64,000 nucleotides of DNA from Propionicimonas sp020161015 (GTDB lineage: Bacteria > Actinomycetota > Actinomycetes > Propionibacteriales > Propionibacteriaceae), in the NCBI RefSeq assembly GCF_964266745.1, contig NZ_CAXWGX010000001.1, forward strand, positions 124,001-188,000, written 5' to 3'. Shown here one piece after another: positions 23,586 to 31,904 of this stretch. Position numbers and translations under genes: made by a program. Each line of letters begins with the position of its first letter. Position 1 is the stretch's first letter. The notes under the pieces are model-generated. The model did no database searches. It was given only the letters and a program-made list of their open reading frames with translations, and was not told the origin of the DNA.

Positions 23586-24629
23586 TCAGACCAGCACGGT
23601 GGACACCGGGAGGCCCGAGTTCGCGCCGATGTCGAGCGACGACGGACGCAGGCCAGCGGTCACCACCTCCGCGCCGAGGACGGCCATCATCGCGCCGTTG
23701 TCCGTGCACAGCGCCGGGCGCGGCCGCCGCAGCGTGATGCCCGCAGCCGCGGTGCGCTCCTCCAGCAGGGCCCGCAGCCGCGAGTTCGCCGCCACGCCCC
23801 CGCCCAGCAGGATGTCGGTGGTGCCGAGGTGCTCGCAGGCGTCCACGGCCTTGGCGGTGAGCACGTCGCAGACCGCCTCCTGGAAGGACGCGGCCACGTC
23901 GGCGACCGGGACGTCGAGCCCGTCGCGCCGGCGGGTCTCGACCCAGCGCGAGACCGCGGTCTTCAGCCCGGAGAACGAGTAGTCGAAGCGGTGACGAGCG
24001 AGGTCCTTCTGCGCGGTCAGCCCCCGCGGGAACGCGATCGCGTGCGGGTCGCCGTCGGCGGCCGCCCTGTCGATCACCGGTCCCCCGGGGTAGGGCAGGC
24101 CGAGCAGCCGGGCGACCTTGTCGTAGGCCTCGCCCGCGGCGTCGTCGATGGTGGCGCCGAGCTCGACGATGTCGCCGGTGATGTCGTTCACGCCGAGCAG
24201 CGAGGTGTGGCCGCCGGAGACCAGCAGCGCGGCGCAGGGCTGCGGCAGCGGCCCGTGGTCGAGCAGGTCGACGGCGACGTGACCGACGAGGTGGTTCAGC
24301 CCGTACAGGGGCTTGTCGAGCGCCACCGCGAGCGCCTTGGCCGCGGTCAGCCCGACGACGAGGGCACCCATCAGGCCTGGGCCGGCGGTGACCGCGATGG
24401 CGTCCACCTCGAACAGGTCGATGTCGGCCTTCTCGCACGCCCGCCGCAGCGTGGGCACCAGCGCCTGGAGATGCGCGCGGCTGGCCACCTCGGGCACCAC
24501 TCCCCCGAAGCGCACGTGCTCCTCCACCGAGGAGGCGACCTCGTTGGCCAGCAGTTCGTGGCCGCGGACGATGCCGATGCCGGTCTCGTCGCAGGAGGAC
24601 TCGATGCCGAGGATCAGGGGGCCGCTCAC
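23586..24629 (-). CDS. tsaD: tRNA N6-adenosine threonylcarbamoyltransferase
   Basis: Transfers the threonylcarbamoyl group to A37 of ANN-decoding tRNAs (t6A). 347 aa, the usual length. It has the ASKHA ATPase fold with LGIESSCDETG at the start and metal-binding His113 and His117 in LNHLVGH. The end contains LGGGVAANSRLR. The GTG overlaps the rimI stop (GTGA), so both are coupled. TsaB and TsaE, its complex partners, are encoded just upstream in the same operon. Confidence 0.96.
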   Translation of the reverse strand: MSGPLILGIESSCDETGIGIVRGHELLANEVASSVEEHVRFGGVVPEVASRAHLQALVPTLRRACEKADIDLFEVDAIAVTAGPGLMGALVVGLTAAKALAVALDKPLYGLNHLVGHVAVDLLDHGPLPQPCAALLVSGGHTSLLGVNDITGDIVELGATIDDAAGEAYDKVARLLGLPYPGGPVIDRAAADGDPHAIAFPRGLTAQKDLARHRFDYSFSGLKTAVSRWVETRRRDGLDVPVADVAASFQEAVCDVLTAKAVDACEHLGTTDILLGGGVAANSRLRALLEERTAAAGITLRRPRPALCTDNGAMMAVLGAEVVTAGLRPSSLDIGANSGLPVSTVLV

Positions 24630-25099
24630 GCGCACACCACCGCCCAGGCGTCGTCGCCGGCCAGCGAGACCTGCATCACCAGCGCGTCCCGGCCGGGGCC
24701 GTAGTAGTCGCGGCGGGTGCTGATCGGCTCGAAGCCGAGGCGCCGGTAGAGCGCGACCGCCGAGTGGTTGTCGGGGCGCACCTCGAGCAGCATCCGGCGC
24801 GCGCCGACCGCGGACGCCCACTCGAGCCCGGCCCGGACGAGGGAGGCGCCGATGCCGGCGCCGCGGGCGGAGGGCCGGACGACCACGCGATGCAGGTCGG
24901 CCATGTCCTCCACACAGCTGAAGCTGGCCACGCCGATCACCCGGGCGTGCAGGTCGAGCCGGGCGAGCACGCGACGGTCGGAGGCGGCGAGTTCCTGCGC
25001 CCAGGCGGCCTCCGACCACTGCTCGGTGGCGTCGAAACCGTCCTGCTCGAGGGCGACGATGTCGGCGAGGTCGTCGGGACGGGCGTGCGTGATGATCAT
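24626..25099 (-). CDS. rimI: ribosomal protein S18 alanine N-acetyltransferase-like GNAT enzyme
   Basis: 157 aa GNAT acetyltransferase. Acetyl-CoA motif A is VVVRPSARGAGIGASLVRAG, followed by the RimI-typical LLEVRPDNHSAVALYRRLGF, abbreviated here as its NHSAVALYRRLGF end. RimI acetylates the N-terminus of ribosomal protein S18. It is a standard neighbour of tsaB and tsaD. Its ATG overlaps the tsaB stop and its stop overlaps the tsaD start, each by 4 bases. Confidence 0.92.
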   Translation of the reverse strand: MIITHARPDDLADIVALEQDGFDATEQWSEAAWAQELAASDRRVLARLDLHARVIGVASFSCVEDMADLHRVVVRPSARGAGIGASLVRAGLEWASAVGARRMLLEVRPDNHSAVALYRRLGFEPISTRRDYYGPGRDALVMQVSLAGDDAWAVVCA

Positions 25100-25755
25100 C
25101 GGTTCCCCATCATGGCCAGCCGCGGCTGCAGCAGGGTCGACTTGCGGGCGGTCGGCACCTCCGCGTCCGGACGGCGCAGGTAGAGCGGCACGAGGCCGGC
25201 GTCGGGCAGCCGGTCGGTGGACGCGGCGAGGAGCCCCGCGTCGAGGGCGTCGGGGCCGGCGGCCTCGCGTCCGGTGAGCGCGGCACCCGGACCGCAGAGC
25301 GGGAGCTCCGGGACCTCGGCGGGCGCGGTCACGAAGGGCCCGGCCACCCGGGACCCGTCGGCCGCGTACCGGGCCCAGTAGACCTCCTTGCGGCGGGCGT
25401 CGGCCACGACCGCGAACTCGCCGGCGGGGGCGTCGGGGCGTCCGGCCCAGTCGAGCGCCACGACGTCGAGACTGCACGCGCCGCGGACTCCCAGCCCGAG
25501 GGCCTCGGCGAGCGTGCGGGCCGCGGCCACACCGACCCGCAGGCCGGTGAACGGCCCTGGCCCGACGCCGACGGCGATGGCCGTGAGGTCCGCCACCGTG
25601 TGGCCGGCGTCGGCGAGCGCTGCGCGCACCAGCGGCAGCAACTGCTCGGCGTGGGCGCGCCGGTCCTCGACCACCCCCCGGGCGACGACGACGCCGTCGC
25701 GGGCAAGGCCCACGCGCACGTCGGTGGCGGTGTCGATGCCGAGCACCAGGCTCAT
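25096..25755 (-). CDS. tsaB: t6A biosynthesis protein TsaB
   Basis: 219 aa. A degenerate ASKHA protein that scaffolds TsaD in the t6A complex. The N-terminus VLGIDTATD and the motif GPGPFTGLRVG are diagnostic. Overlaps rimI by 4 bases downstream and the TsaE fusion gene by 4 bases upstream, so the four genes form a tightly coupled unit. Confidence 0.94.
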   Translation of the reverse strand: MSLVLGIDTATDVRVGLARDGVVVARGVVEDRRAHAEQLLPLVRAALADAGHTVADLTAIAVGVGPGPFTGLRVGVAAARTLAEALGLGVRGACSLDVVALDWAGRPDAPAGEFAVVADARRKEVYWARYAADGSRVAGPFVTAPAEVPELPLCGPGAALTGREAAGPDALDAGLLAASTDRLPDAGLVPLYLRRPDAEVPTARKSTLLQPRLAMMGNR

Positions 25756-26702
25756 AGCGCCTCCAGTTCTGCGCGGGCGGCGGTCCAGCGCTCACCGATC
25801 GGGGTGAAGAAGATCCAGCGGGTCTCGTCCTCGGGGTCGAGGGTGCGCCGGATGTCGACCTCCAGGTAGCCGTCGCCCAGGCCCTCCGCGATCCCCGCGC
25901 CCCACTCGACCAGGGTCACGGAGTCGTCGAGGGAGACCTCGAGGTCGAGGTCCTCCAGCTCGGCGAAGGACCCGAGCCGGTACGCGTCGACGTGCACCAG
26001 GCGCGGGCCGCCCGTGGTGGACGGGTGGACGCGGGACAGCACGAAGGTCGGCGAGATGATCGCCCCGGACACCCCGAGCCCCTCGCCGAGGCCCTGGGTG
26101 AGCGTGGTCTTGCCCGCGCCGAGGTCGCCGGAGGCGATGATCACGTCACCGGCGCGCACGACGCCGGCCAGCCGGCGTCCGATCGCCTGGGTGTCCTCCG
26201 CTGTGGGAGCTGCGCGGCGCACGGGCAGCTGGCGCGCGAGGGTGAGGCTGGTGCCGATGCGGTCGACCTCGACGAAGCCGTGCCGCCGCCACCACGCCAC
26301 CACCTGCGGGAACTCCTCGCGGGCGACGAGTTCGACAGCGGCGACGCCGCGGGCGGTGAGCACCTCGATGGCCACCTCGACCATGGCGGACGCGATGCCC
26401 TGGCGCTGGAAGGACGGGCGCACCGACACCCGGTGGATGCCGGCCATCGGGCCGTCCACGCTCACGATCACCACGCCGGCAGGCTCACCGTCGACGAGCG
26501 CGAGGACACCGAAGCCGCCGGCGAGCGCCTCGGCGACCCGCTCCGGGGTCTCGGACAGCGCGGGCGGGGGCGGCTGGACGACGGGACGGCTACCGAAGGC
26601 CTCGCGGATCAGGTCGCACAGCGCGGGGGCGTCGTCGGCGCTCGGCTCGACGATGCTCAGGGTGCGGCCGTCACCGAGCAGGGTCTCGGCGAGCACGCTC
26701 AA
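25752..26702 (-). CDS. tsaE: GNAT acetyltransferase-TsaE fusion protein
   Basis: 316 aa, about twice the usual TsaE. Residues 1-155 form a GNAT domain with the acetyl-CoA motif VRPSFQRQGIASAMV. Residues 160-316 form TsaE, the ATPase of the t6A complex, with Walker A SGDLGAGKTT at 191-200 and the conserved TFVLSR and HVDAYRL segments. No stop or start signal separates the parts. The start is a TTG with GGGAGG 7 bases upstream. The second GNAT may duplicate RimI activity or act on an unknown target. Confidence 0.9.
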   Translation of the reverse strand: MSVLAETLLGDGRTLSIVEPSADDAPALCDLIREAFGSRPVVQPPPPALSETPERVAEALAGGFGVLALVDGEPAGVVIVSVDGPMAGIHRVSVRPSFQRQGIASAMVEVAIEVLTARGVAAVELVAREEFPQVVAWWRRHGFVEVDRIGTSLTLARQLPVRRAAPTAEDTQAIGRRLAGVVRAGDVIIASGDLGAGKTTLTQGLGEGLGVSGAIISPTFVLSRVHPSTTGGPRLVHVDAYRLGSFAELEDLDLEVSLDDSVTLVEWGAGIAEGLGDGYLEVDIRRTLDPEDETRWIFFTPIGERWTAARAELEAL

Positions 26703-26774
26703 TTCAGTACCTCCCGCGGACGGACAGGACGGGACATCGGTCCGAAGCCGCCCGGAGAATGCTACCAGCGGGGC

Positions 26775-27914
26775 TCAGCGGGCCTGCCGTGCCTCGACCA
26801 CCGCCAGCACCCCCGCGTACAGGGGGTGTTCCGGGGCGAGCCCGGTCACCGTGGCCACCACCTCGGGCGCGGTCGCCGTGGCGAGCAGCGCCTGGAGCTC
26901 CACCGCCTCGGGGTCGTCGGACGGGTCGAAGCGCAGGCCGGCACCGATCGCCTCCAGCAGCGCCGCGTGCCCCATCCCGCGCTCGGCGAGCTGCGAGGCG
27001 GGGCTGATGAACCGGTCGTTGCGGCTGAGCTTGCGCAGAGGCGCCCGGCCCACCCGGAGCGTGGTGTCGGGCAGGGCCGGGTTGGCGAAGCGCTTGAGGA
27101 TCTTCTCCACGTACGCGGCCTGCGTCTCGGCCGGCACGCCGTGCTTGTCGACGATCAGCGAGGCCGTCTCGACGAGCACCGCGCGCACCCGGGCGAGCAC
27201 GCCGGGGTCGGCGAGCGCGTCGGAGATCTTCTCGATCCCGGCCGCGTAGCCGAACCAGGCGCTGGTGGCGTGACCGGTGTTCACCGTGAACAGCTTGCGC
27301 TCGATGTAGGGCTCGAGGTCGGGCACCCAGGTGACGCCGGGGATGTCGGGGTGGGCGTCGCCGAACGGCGGGGTCTCGATGGCCCACTCGTAGAAGTTCT
27401 CGACGGTCACGTCCAGGCCGGCGGCCGGGTCCTGGTTGGGCACGATGCGGTCGACGGCGGTGTTGGCGAAGATCACCCGCGCGTCCAGGTCGGTGCCCGG
27501 ATAGGCCTTGCGCACCTCGGCGGCGAGGATGTCGGTGCCGTTGATCGCGTTCTCGCAGGCCATCACCGCCAGCCGTCCCGCGCCCGCCGGGCGGGCCGCG
27601 ACGCCGGCGGCGATCGCCGGGGCCACGAACTTCAGGATGTGCGCCCCGACCGCGGTGGTGACGATGTCGGCCGAAGCGATGGCGTCGGTCAGGGCCTCCG
27701 GCTCGGCGGCGGAGTTGAGGGCGGAGAACCCGCGGACCACGTGGGTCCGCGGGTCGTCCCCGACTTCGTGCACCTCGTAGCTGTCCGCCTCCTTGAGGCG
27801 CTGGATCAGCGCGTCCGCGACATCGGCGAACACCAGGTCGTACCCGGCGTGGTGGAGCAACAGTCCGACGAACCCGCGTCCGATGTTTCCCGCTCCGAAG
27901 TGCACTGCCTTCAT
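26775..27914 (-). CDS. mtlD: mannitol-1-phosphate 5-dehydrogenase
   Basis: Oxidises mannitol 1-phosphate to fructose 6-phosphate with NAD+. 379 aa, the standard length. The NAD-binding motif GAGNIGRGFVG at residues 7-17 is diagnostic, as are CENAINGTD and the catalytic-lysine region. The ATG is immediately after the mtlA stop with no gap, so the two are co-translated. No mtlR regulator or separate mtlF is nearby. It lies between nnr and tsaE, where most actinobacteria carry alr. Confidence 0.96.
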   Translation of the reverse strand: MKAVHFGAGNIGRGFVGLLLHHAGYDLVFADVADALIQRLKEADSYEVHEVGDDPRTHVVRGFSALNSAAEPEALTDAIASADIVTTAVGAHILKFVAPAIAAGVAARPAGAGRLAVMACENAINGTDILAAEVRKAYPGTDLDARVIFANTAVDRIVPNQDPAAGLDVTVENFYEWAIETPPFGDAHPDIPGVTWVPDLEPYIERKLFTVNTGHATSAWFGYAAGIEKISDALADPGVLARVRAVLVETASLIVDKHGVPAETQAAYVEKILKRFANPALPDTTLRVGRAPLRKLSRNDRFISPASQLAERGMGHAALLEAIGAGLRFDPSDDPEAVELQALLATATAPEVVATVTGLAPEHPLYAGVLAVVEARQAR

Positions 27915-29978
27915 CTAGGTGTTCACCTTCTTGAACGTGTCTGCGATCTCTTCGGCGGTGCCGGCGCTCTCCAGCGCCTTCACCGCGTCGGCGTCGAGGA
28001 ACACCTCGGCGATCTTGCTGAGCAGTTCGAGGTGCTCGTCGTTCGCGCCGGCGATGCCGATCACGAACTTTACCGGGTTGCCGTTCCAGTCGATGCCGGA
28101 CGGGTAGCGGACGACGGAGATCGCAGAGGTGCGGATCATCCCCTTCGCCTCGTTGGTGCCGTGGGGGATGGCGAGGTAGTTGCCCATGTAGGTTGACACC
28201 GACCGCTCGCGGTCGTGCATGGACATGACGTAGCCGTCCTCCACCGCTCCGGCGGAGACCAGCAGGGCGCCCGCCTCGTCGATCGCCGACCTCTGGTCGG
28301 TGGCCGTCCCGGACAGGACGATCGAGGACAGCTTCAGCACGCCCTCGCCGGCATCCTCCTCACCCGAGGGGGCCTCGGCCAGTCGCTGCGGGGCTGAAGC
28401 GGCGGCCGCCGGCGGCACCGGGGCGGACGGCTCCGGCGCGACGGCACGTGCGGGCGCCGCGGCGACGGCCGCGGGTACGGCAGCACCGGTCACCTCGTGC
28501 GACTCCCGGACGAGCTCGACGACGTCGTCGTACTTGGGGCTCGCCATGAAGTTGTCGACGGAGACGTGGACGGCCGACGGCGTCCTCTGCTTCGCCCGGT
28601 CGATCAGGTCCTGGTGGGAGACCACGACGTCGAAGTCGTCACCGAGGTTGGCGATCGCCTTGTTCACGACCGTCACGTCGTCGAAGCCCGCGGCCTGGAT
28701 CTTCTTGCGGAGGACGGAGGCGCCCATGGCGGAGGAGCCCATCCCGGCGTCGCAGGCGAACACGATGGAGTGGATGGGGCCGGCGGCTGCCGCCGCGCCC
28801 GTGAGCAGACCGGAGACCGACGACTTCTTGCCCTTGAGGGCCTCCATCTCCGCCGTCGCTGCCGCAAGGTCGTCCTCGCCACCCTTGTTCCGGCCGAAGC
28901 CCAACAGCAGCGAGGCGACCACCATGGTCACGGCTGCGGAGCCGACGATGGCGAGGGTGACGCCGAGGTAGCTGTCGGTGGCGGTCTGGATGTAGACGGC
29001 GAAGACGGAGCCGGGGGCGGCGGGGGCGCGCAGGCCGACGCCGAACAGGACGTTGATGAACACCCCGGTCATGCCGCCGGCGATCATGGCCAGGATCAGG
29101 ATCGGCTTCATCAGCACGTAGGGGAAGTAGATCTCGTGGATGCCGCCGAAGAAGTGGATGATCGCCGCGCCGGGGGCGGAGGCCTTGGCCGCGCCCTTGC
29201 CGAAGAACATGTAGGCCAGCAGCAGGCCCAGGCCGGGGCCGGGGTTGGCCTCGAGCAGGAACAGCACCGACTTGCCCACCTCGGCCACCTGCTGGGTGCC
29301 CAACGGGGTCAGGATGCCGTGGTTGATCGCGTTGTTCAGGAACAGCACCTTGGCCGGCTCGATCAGGATCGAGGTCAACGGCAGCAGCCCGGTGTTCACC
29401 AGGAAGCCCACCGCGGCACCGGCGGCGTTGGAGATCGCGGTGACGATCGGGCTCATGAAGAAGAAGCCGAAGATCGCCAGGATGCCGGCCCAGATGCCGG
29501 CGGAGAAGTTGTTGACCAGCATCTCGAAGCCGGGACGGATCTTGTGCTCCCACAAGGCGTCGAGCTTCTTCATCGTCCAGCCGCCCAGCGGGCCCATGAT
29601 CATCGCACCCATGAACATCGGGATGCTGGTGCCGGTGATCACACCCATCGTCGCGATCGCACCCACCACACCACCACGGGTGCCGTAGACGTTCTTGCCG
29701 CCGGTGTAGCCGATCAGGATCGGCAGCAGGTAGGTGATCGTCGGCCCGACGATGCCCTTGCCGTCGAACGCACCCCAGCCACCCAGCGCCGCCACCCAGC
29801 CGTCCTCCGGCTGCGGCGACAACACATTGATCCAGCCGACCTTGATGAAGATCGCGGTGATCAGGCCCCACGCGATGAACGCGCCGATGTTCGGCATCAC
29901 CATGTTCGACAGGAAGGTGCCGAACCGCTGCACCGCAACCCTCGCGGAACCCTTCTGCGCCGAGACGTCGGTACTCAT
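27915..29978 (-). CDS. mtlA: PTS mannitol transporter, fused EIICBA
   Basis: 687 aa. Imports mannitol and phosphorylates it. EIIC (residues about 15-345) is a membrane channel with GGIHEIYFPYVLM. EIIB follows at about 400-490 with phospho-Cys409 in FACDAGMGSS. A Pro/Ala linker of about 60 residues leads to EIIA, with phospho-His606 in AIPHGTNEAKG. The three-domain fusion means only EI and HPr are needed in addition. The ATG has GAGGGAG 7 bases upstream, so the longer open frame is rejected. Confidence 0.96.
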   Translation of the reverse strand: MSTDVSAQKGSARVAVQRFGTFLSNMVMPNIGAFIAWGLITAIFIKVGWINVLSPQPEDGWVAALGGWGAFDGKGIVGPTITYLLPILIGYTGGKNVYGTRGGVVGAIATMGVITGTSIPMFMGAMIMGPLGGWTMKKLDALWEHKIRPGFEMLVNNFSAGIWAGILAIFGFFFMSPIVTAISNAAGAAVGFLVNTGLLPLTSILIEPAKVLFLNNAINHGILTPLGTQQVAEVGKSVLFLLEANPGPGLGLLLAYMFFGKGAAKASAPGAAIIHFFGGIHEIYFPYVLMKPILILAMIAGGMTGVFINVLFGVGLRAPAAPGSVFAVYIQTATDSYLGVTLAIVGSAAVTMVVASLLLGFGRNKGGEDDLAAATAEMEALKGKKSSVSGLLTGAAAAAGPIHSIVFACDAGMGSSAMGASVLRKKIQAAGFDDVTVVNKAIANLGDDFDVVVSHQDLIDRAKQRTPSAVHVSVDNFMASPKYDDVVELVRESHEVTGAAVPAAVAAAPARAVAPEPSAPVPPAAAASAPQRLAEAPSGEEDAGEGVLKLSSIVLSGTATDQRSAIDEAGALLVSAGAVEDGYVMSMHDRERSVSTYMGNYLAIPHGTNEAKGMIRTSAISVVRYPSGIDWNGNPVKFVIGIAGANDEHLELLSKIAEVFLDADAVKALESAGTAEEIADTFKKVNT

Positions 29979-30085
29979 GTCACTCCCTCGTGCCGTAGGT
30001 GTCCGCCGGGGCACTCCACACCGAGGGCCGCGACGCGGCAACCGTCCTTCGCTGGCCGCCTCCCAGCAGGCTAAACCCTCCCTGT

Positions 30086-30102
30086 GACGCCGGGATGGCG
30101 TC
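30086..30102. terminator. weak hairpin after nnr, within the mtlA upstream region
   Basis: GACGCC and GGCGTC with a 5-base spacer, 12 bases after the nnr stop. It may end nnr transcription or act as an operator for mtlA; the sequence does not decide. Confidence 0.35.
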
Positions 30103-30113
30103 GGTGGGGACAC

Positions 30114-31547
30114 TCACGAATTCTGCGCAAGTTCCCAGACTGCCCTTGGGAAGGTCGCGGCGAGCTCCTGCGGAGGCAGCGGCCCCGGCGTGCGCCGGGC
30201 GGCGAGCGCCTGGAGCCCGGCGGCGGCGAGGGCCGCCTCGGCCGCGCCGAGGCCGGCAGCCAGCAGGCTCCCGCAGGCTCCGGCCAGCACGTCGCCCGAC
30301 CCCGCCTGGGCCGTCCACGCGGGCCCCGGCGGCGCGAGCCAGATCCGGTCGTCCCCGGGCGAGGCGACGTACTGCGTCGCGCCCTTGAGCAGCACCGTGC
30401 AGCCGGTGGCGTCCGCGACGGCCCGCACGGCGGCGGGCGGGTCGGCCTCCACCTCCGGACGCGAGGACCCCAGCAGCCTGGCCAGCTCGCCAGCGTGCGG
30501 CGTCAGCAGGACGCCGGCGTGCCCGCGCTCGGGCAGGTGGCGCAGGGCGTCCGCGTCCACGACGAGGGGGACGCCGGCCCCGACCGCGCGGGCGACCACG
30601 CCGCGGTCCTTCCGGTCGCCCCAGCCGGAGCCGAGCACCAGGGCCTGCACGCGTCCCTGGCCGACGACCACGTTGGGGAACCGGTCGAGGATGCGGGCGG
30701 CCACCGCGGGCGCGCCGAGGTAGCGGACCATTCCTGCCCCGGCTCCCACCGCGCCGGCGGCGGTGAGCACCGCGGCGCCGGGGTAGTCCACCGAGCCGGT
30801 GTCGAGCCCGACCACCCCGCGGGAGTACTTGTCGCTGCGCGCGTCGGGCACCGGCCACGCGGACGCCAGGTCCGCGTCCGTCCACTGCGTGACCGCGGGC
30901 CCGGACAGGTCCAGGCCGAGGTCCACCAGCTCGACCTCGCCGCACGCGGAGCGGGTGGGCTCCAGGAGCTGGCACACCTTGTGGCCGCCGAAGGTGACGG
31001 TGAGCCGGGCGACGACGTGCGGCTCCTGCGAGAACGGCGGTTCGGGCGCGAGCCCCGACGGCAGGTCGACGGCCACCACGGGCACCCGCAGTTCGGCGCA
31101 CGCCGACGCGAACGCCGCCACGTCCGCGGCCAGGCCCGGGCGCGAGCCGATGCCGGCCACGCCGTCCACGACACAGTCGGTGCGCGGGAGCTCGGCCCTC
31201 GCGGCCGCCGCGTCGAGGTCCCGTCCGCCGGCGGCGAGGAACGCGTCCCAGCCGCCCGGGTGCACGCCGGAGCCGGTGCGCCACGCGCCGACGCGGACGC
31301 CCCGCCGGGCCAGCCGCGCGCCCGCGAACAGCGCGTCCCCGCCGTTGTTGCCCGAGCCGACCACCAGCAGGACGCGGGAGCCGTACGCGCCGCCTCGGCC
31401 GGTACCCAGGCGGCCGTCGTGCAGCCGCCGCAGGATCGCGGCTGCGAGGCCGGCTGCCGCCCGTTGCATCAGGGCGTCGCCGCCCGCACGGGCCATCGCC
31501 CGGGACTCGGCCTCGCGGATCCGGGCGACGCTGTAGCCGTGGATCAT
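30114..31547 (-). CDS. nnrDE: bifunctional NAD(P)H-hydrate epimerase/ADP-dependent dehydratase
   Basis: Repairs damaged hydrated NAD(P)H. 477 aa. The N-terminal YjeF_N epimerase domain (about 1-200) has VVGSGNNGGDALFAGARL. The C-terminal ribokinase-like dehydratase domain (about 215-477) has the nucleotide motif LTPHAGELARLLG and the catalytic GSGDVLAGACG. It follows acpS by 1 base on the same strand, in the glmS-acpS-nnr order common in actinobacteria. Confidence 0.94.
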   Translation of the reverse strand: MIHGYSVARIREAESRAMARAGGDALMQRAAAGLAAAILRRLHDGRLGTGRGGAYGSRVLLVVGSGNNGGDALFAGARLARRGVRVGAWRTGSGVHPGGWDAFLAAGGRDLDAAAARAELPRTDCVVDGVAGIGSRPGLAADVAAFASACAELRVPVVAVDLPSGLAPEPPFSQEPHVVARLTVTFGGHKVCQLLEPTRSACGEVELVDLGLDLSGPAVTQWTDADLASAWPVPDARSDKYSRGVVGLDTGSVDYPGAAVLTAAGAVGAGAGMVRYLGAPAVAARILDRFPNVVVGQGRVQALVLGSGWGDRKDRGVVARAVGAGVPLVVDADALRHLPERGHAGVLLTPHAGELARLLGSSRPEVEADPPAAVRAVADATGCTVLLKGATQYVASPGDDRIWLAPPGPAWTAQAGSGDVLAGACGSLLAAGLGAAEAALAAAGLQALAARRTPGPLPPQELAATFPRAVWELAQNS

Positions 31548-31548
31548 C

Positions 31549-31899
31549 TCAGGCCTCGCAGACCACCACCGCGGACGCGATCCCGGCGTCGTGGGTGATC
31601 GAGAGGTGGATCGTCGCGATGCCGCGTTCCGCCACGAGGGCCGCGACCGTGCCCGCGCAGGAGAAGAAGGGCTTCCCGGCCTCGTCCTTGCGCACCTCGA
31701 CGTCGGTCCACACCAGCCCGGTCGGCGCGCCCAGCGCCTTCGCGAAGGCCTCCTTGGCCGCGAAACGGCCGGCCATCCGCTGCATGGACGTGTCGTGCTC
31801 GGCGGGGGTGAAGATCTTGTCGAGCAGCCCGGGCGTGCGCGCCACCGCCTCGCTGAAGCGCGAGACCTGGGTGACGTCGATGCCGATGCCGACGATCAT
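31549..31899 (-). CDS. acpS: holo-[acyl-carrier-protein] synthase
   Basis: 116 aa. Moves 4'-phosphopantetheine from CoA to acyl carrier protein. The two family signatures are present: GIGIDVTQVSRF at residues 4-15, with the metal-binding Asp, and FAAKEAFAKALG with metal-binding Glu. Located 5 bases after glmS and 1 base before nnr on the minus strand, so it is part of one operon. Confidence 0.95.
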   Translation of the reverse strand: MIVGIGIDVTQVSRFSEAVARTPGLLDKIFTPAEHDTSMQRMAGRFAAKEAFAKALGAPTGLVWTDVEVRKDEAGKPFFSCAGTVAALVAERGIATIHLSITHDAGIASAVVVCEA

Positions 31900-31904
31900 C
31901 GCCG

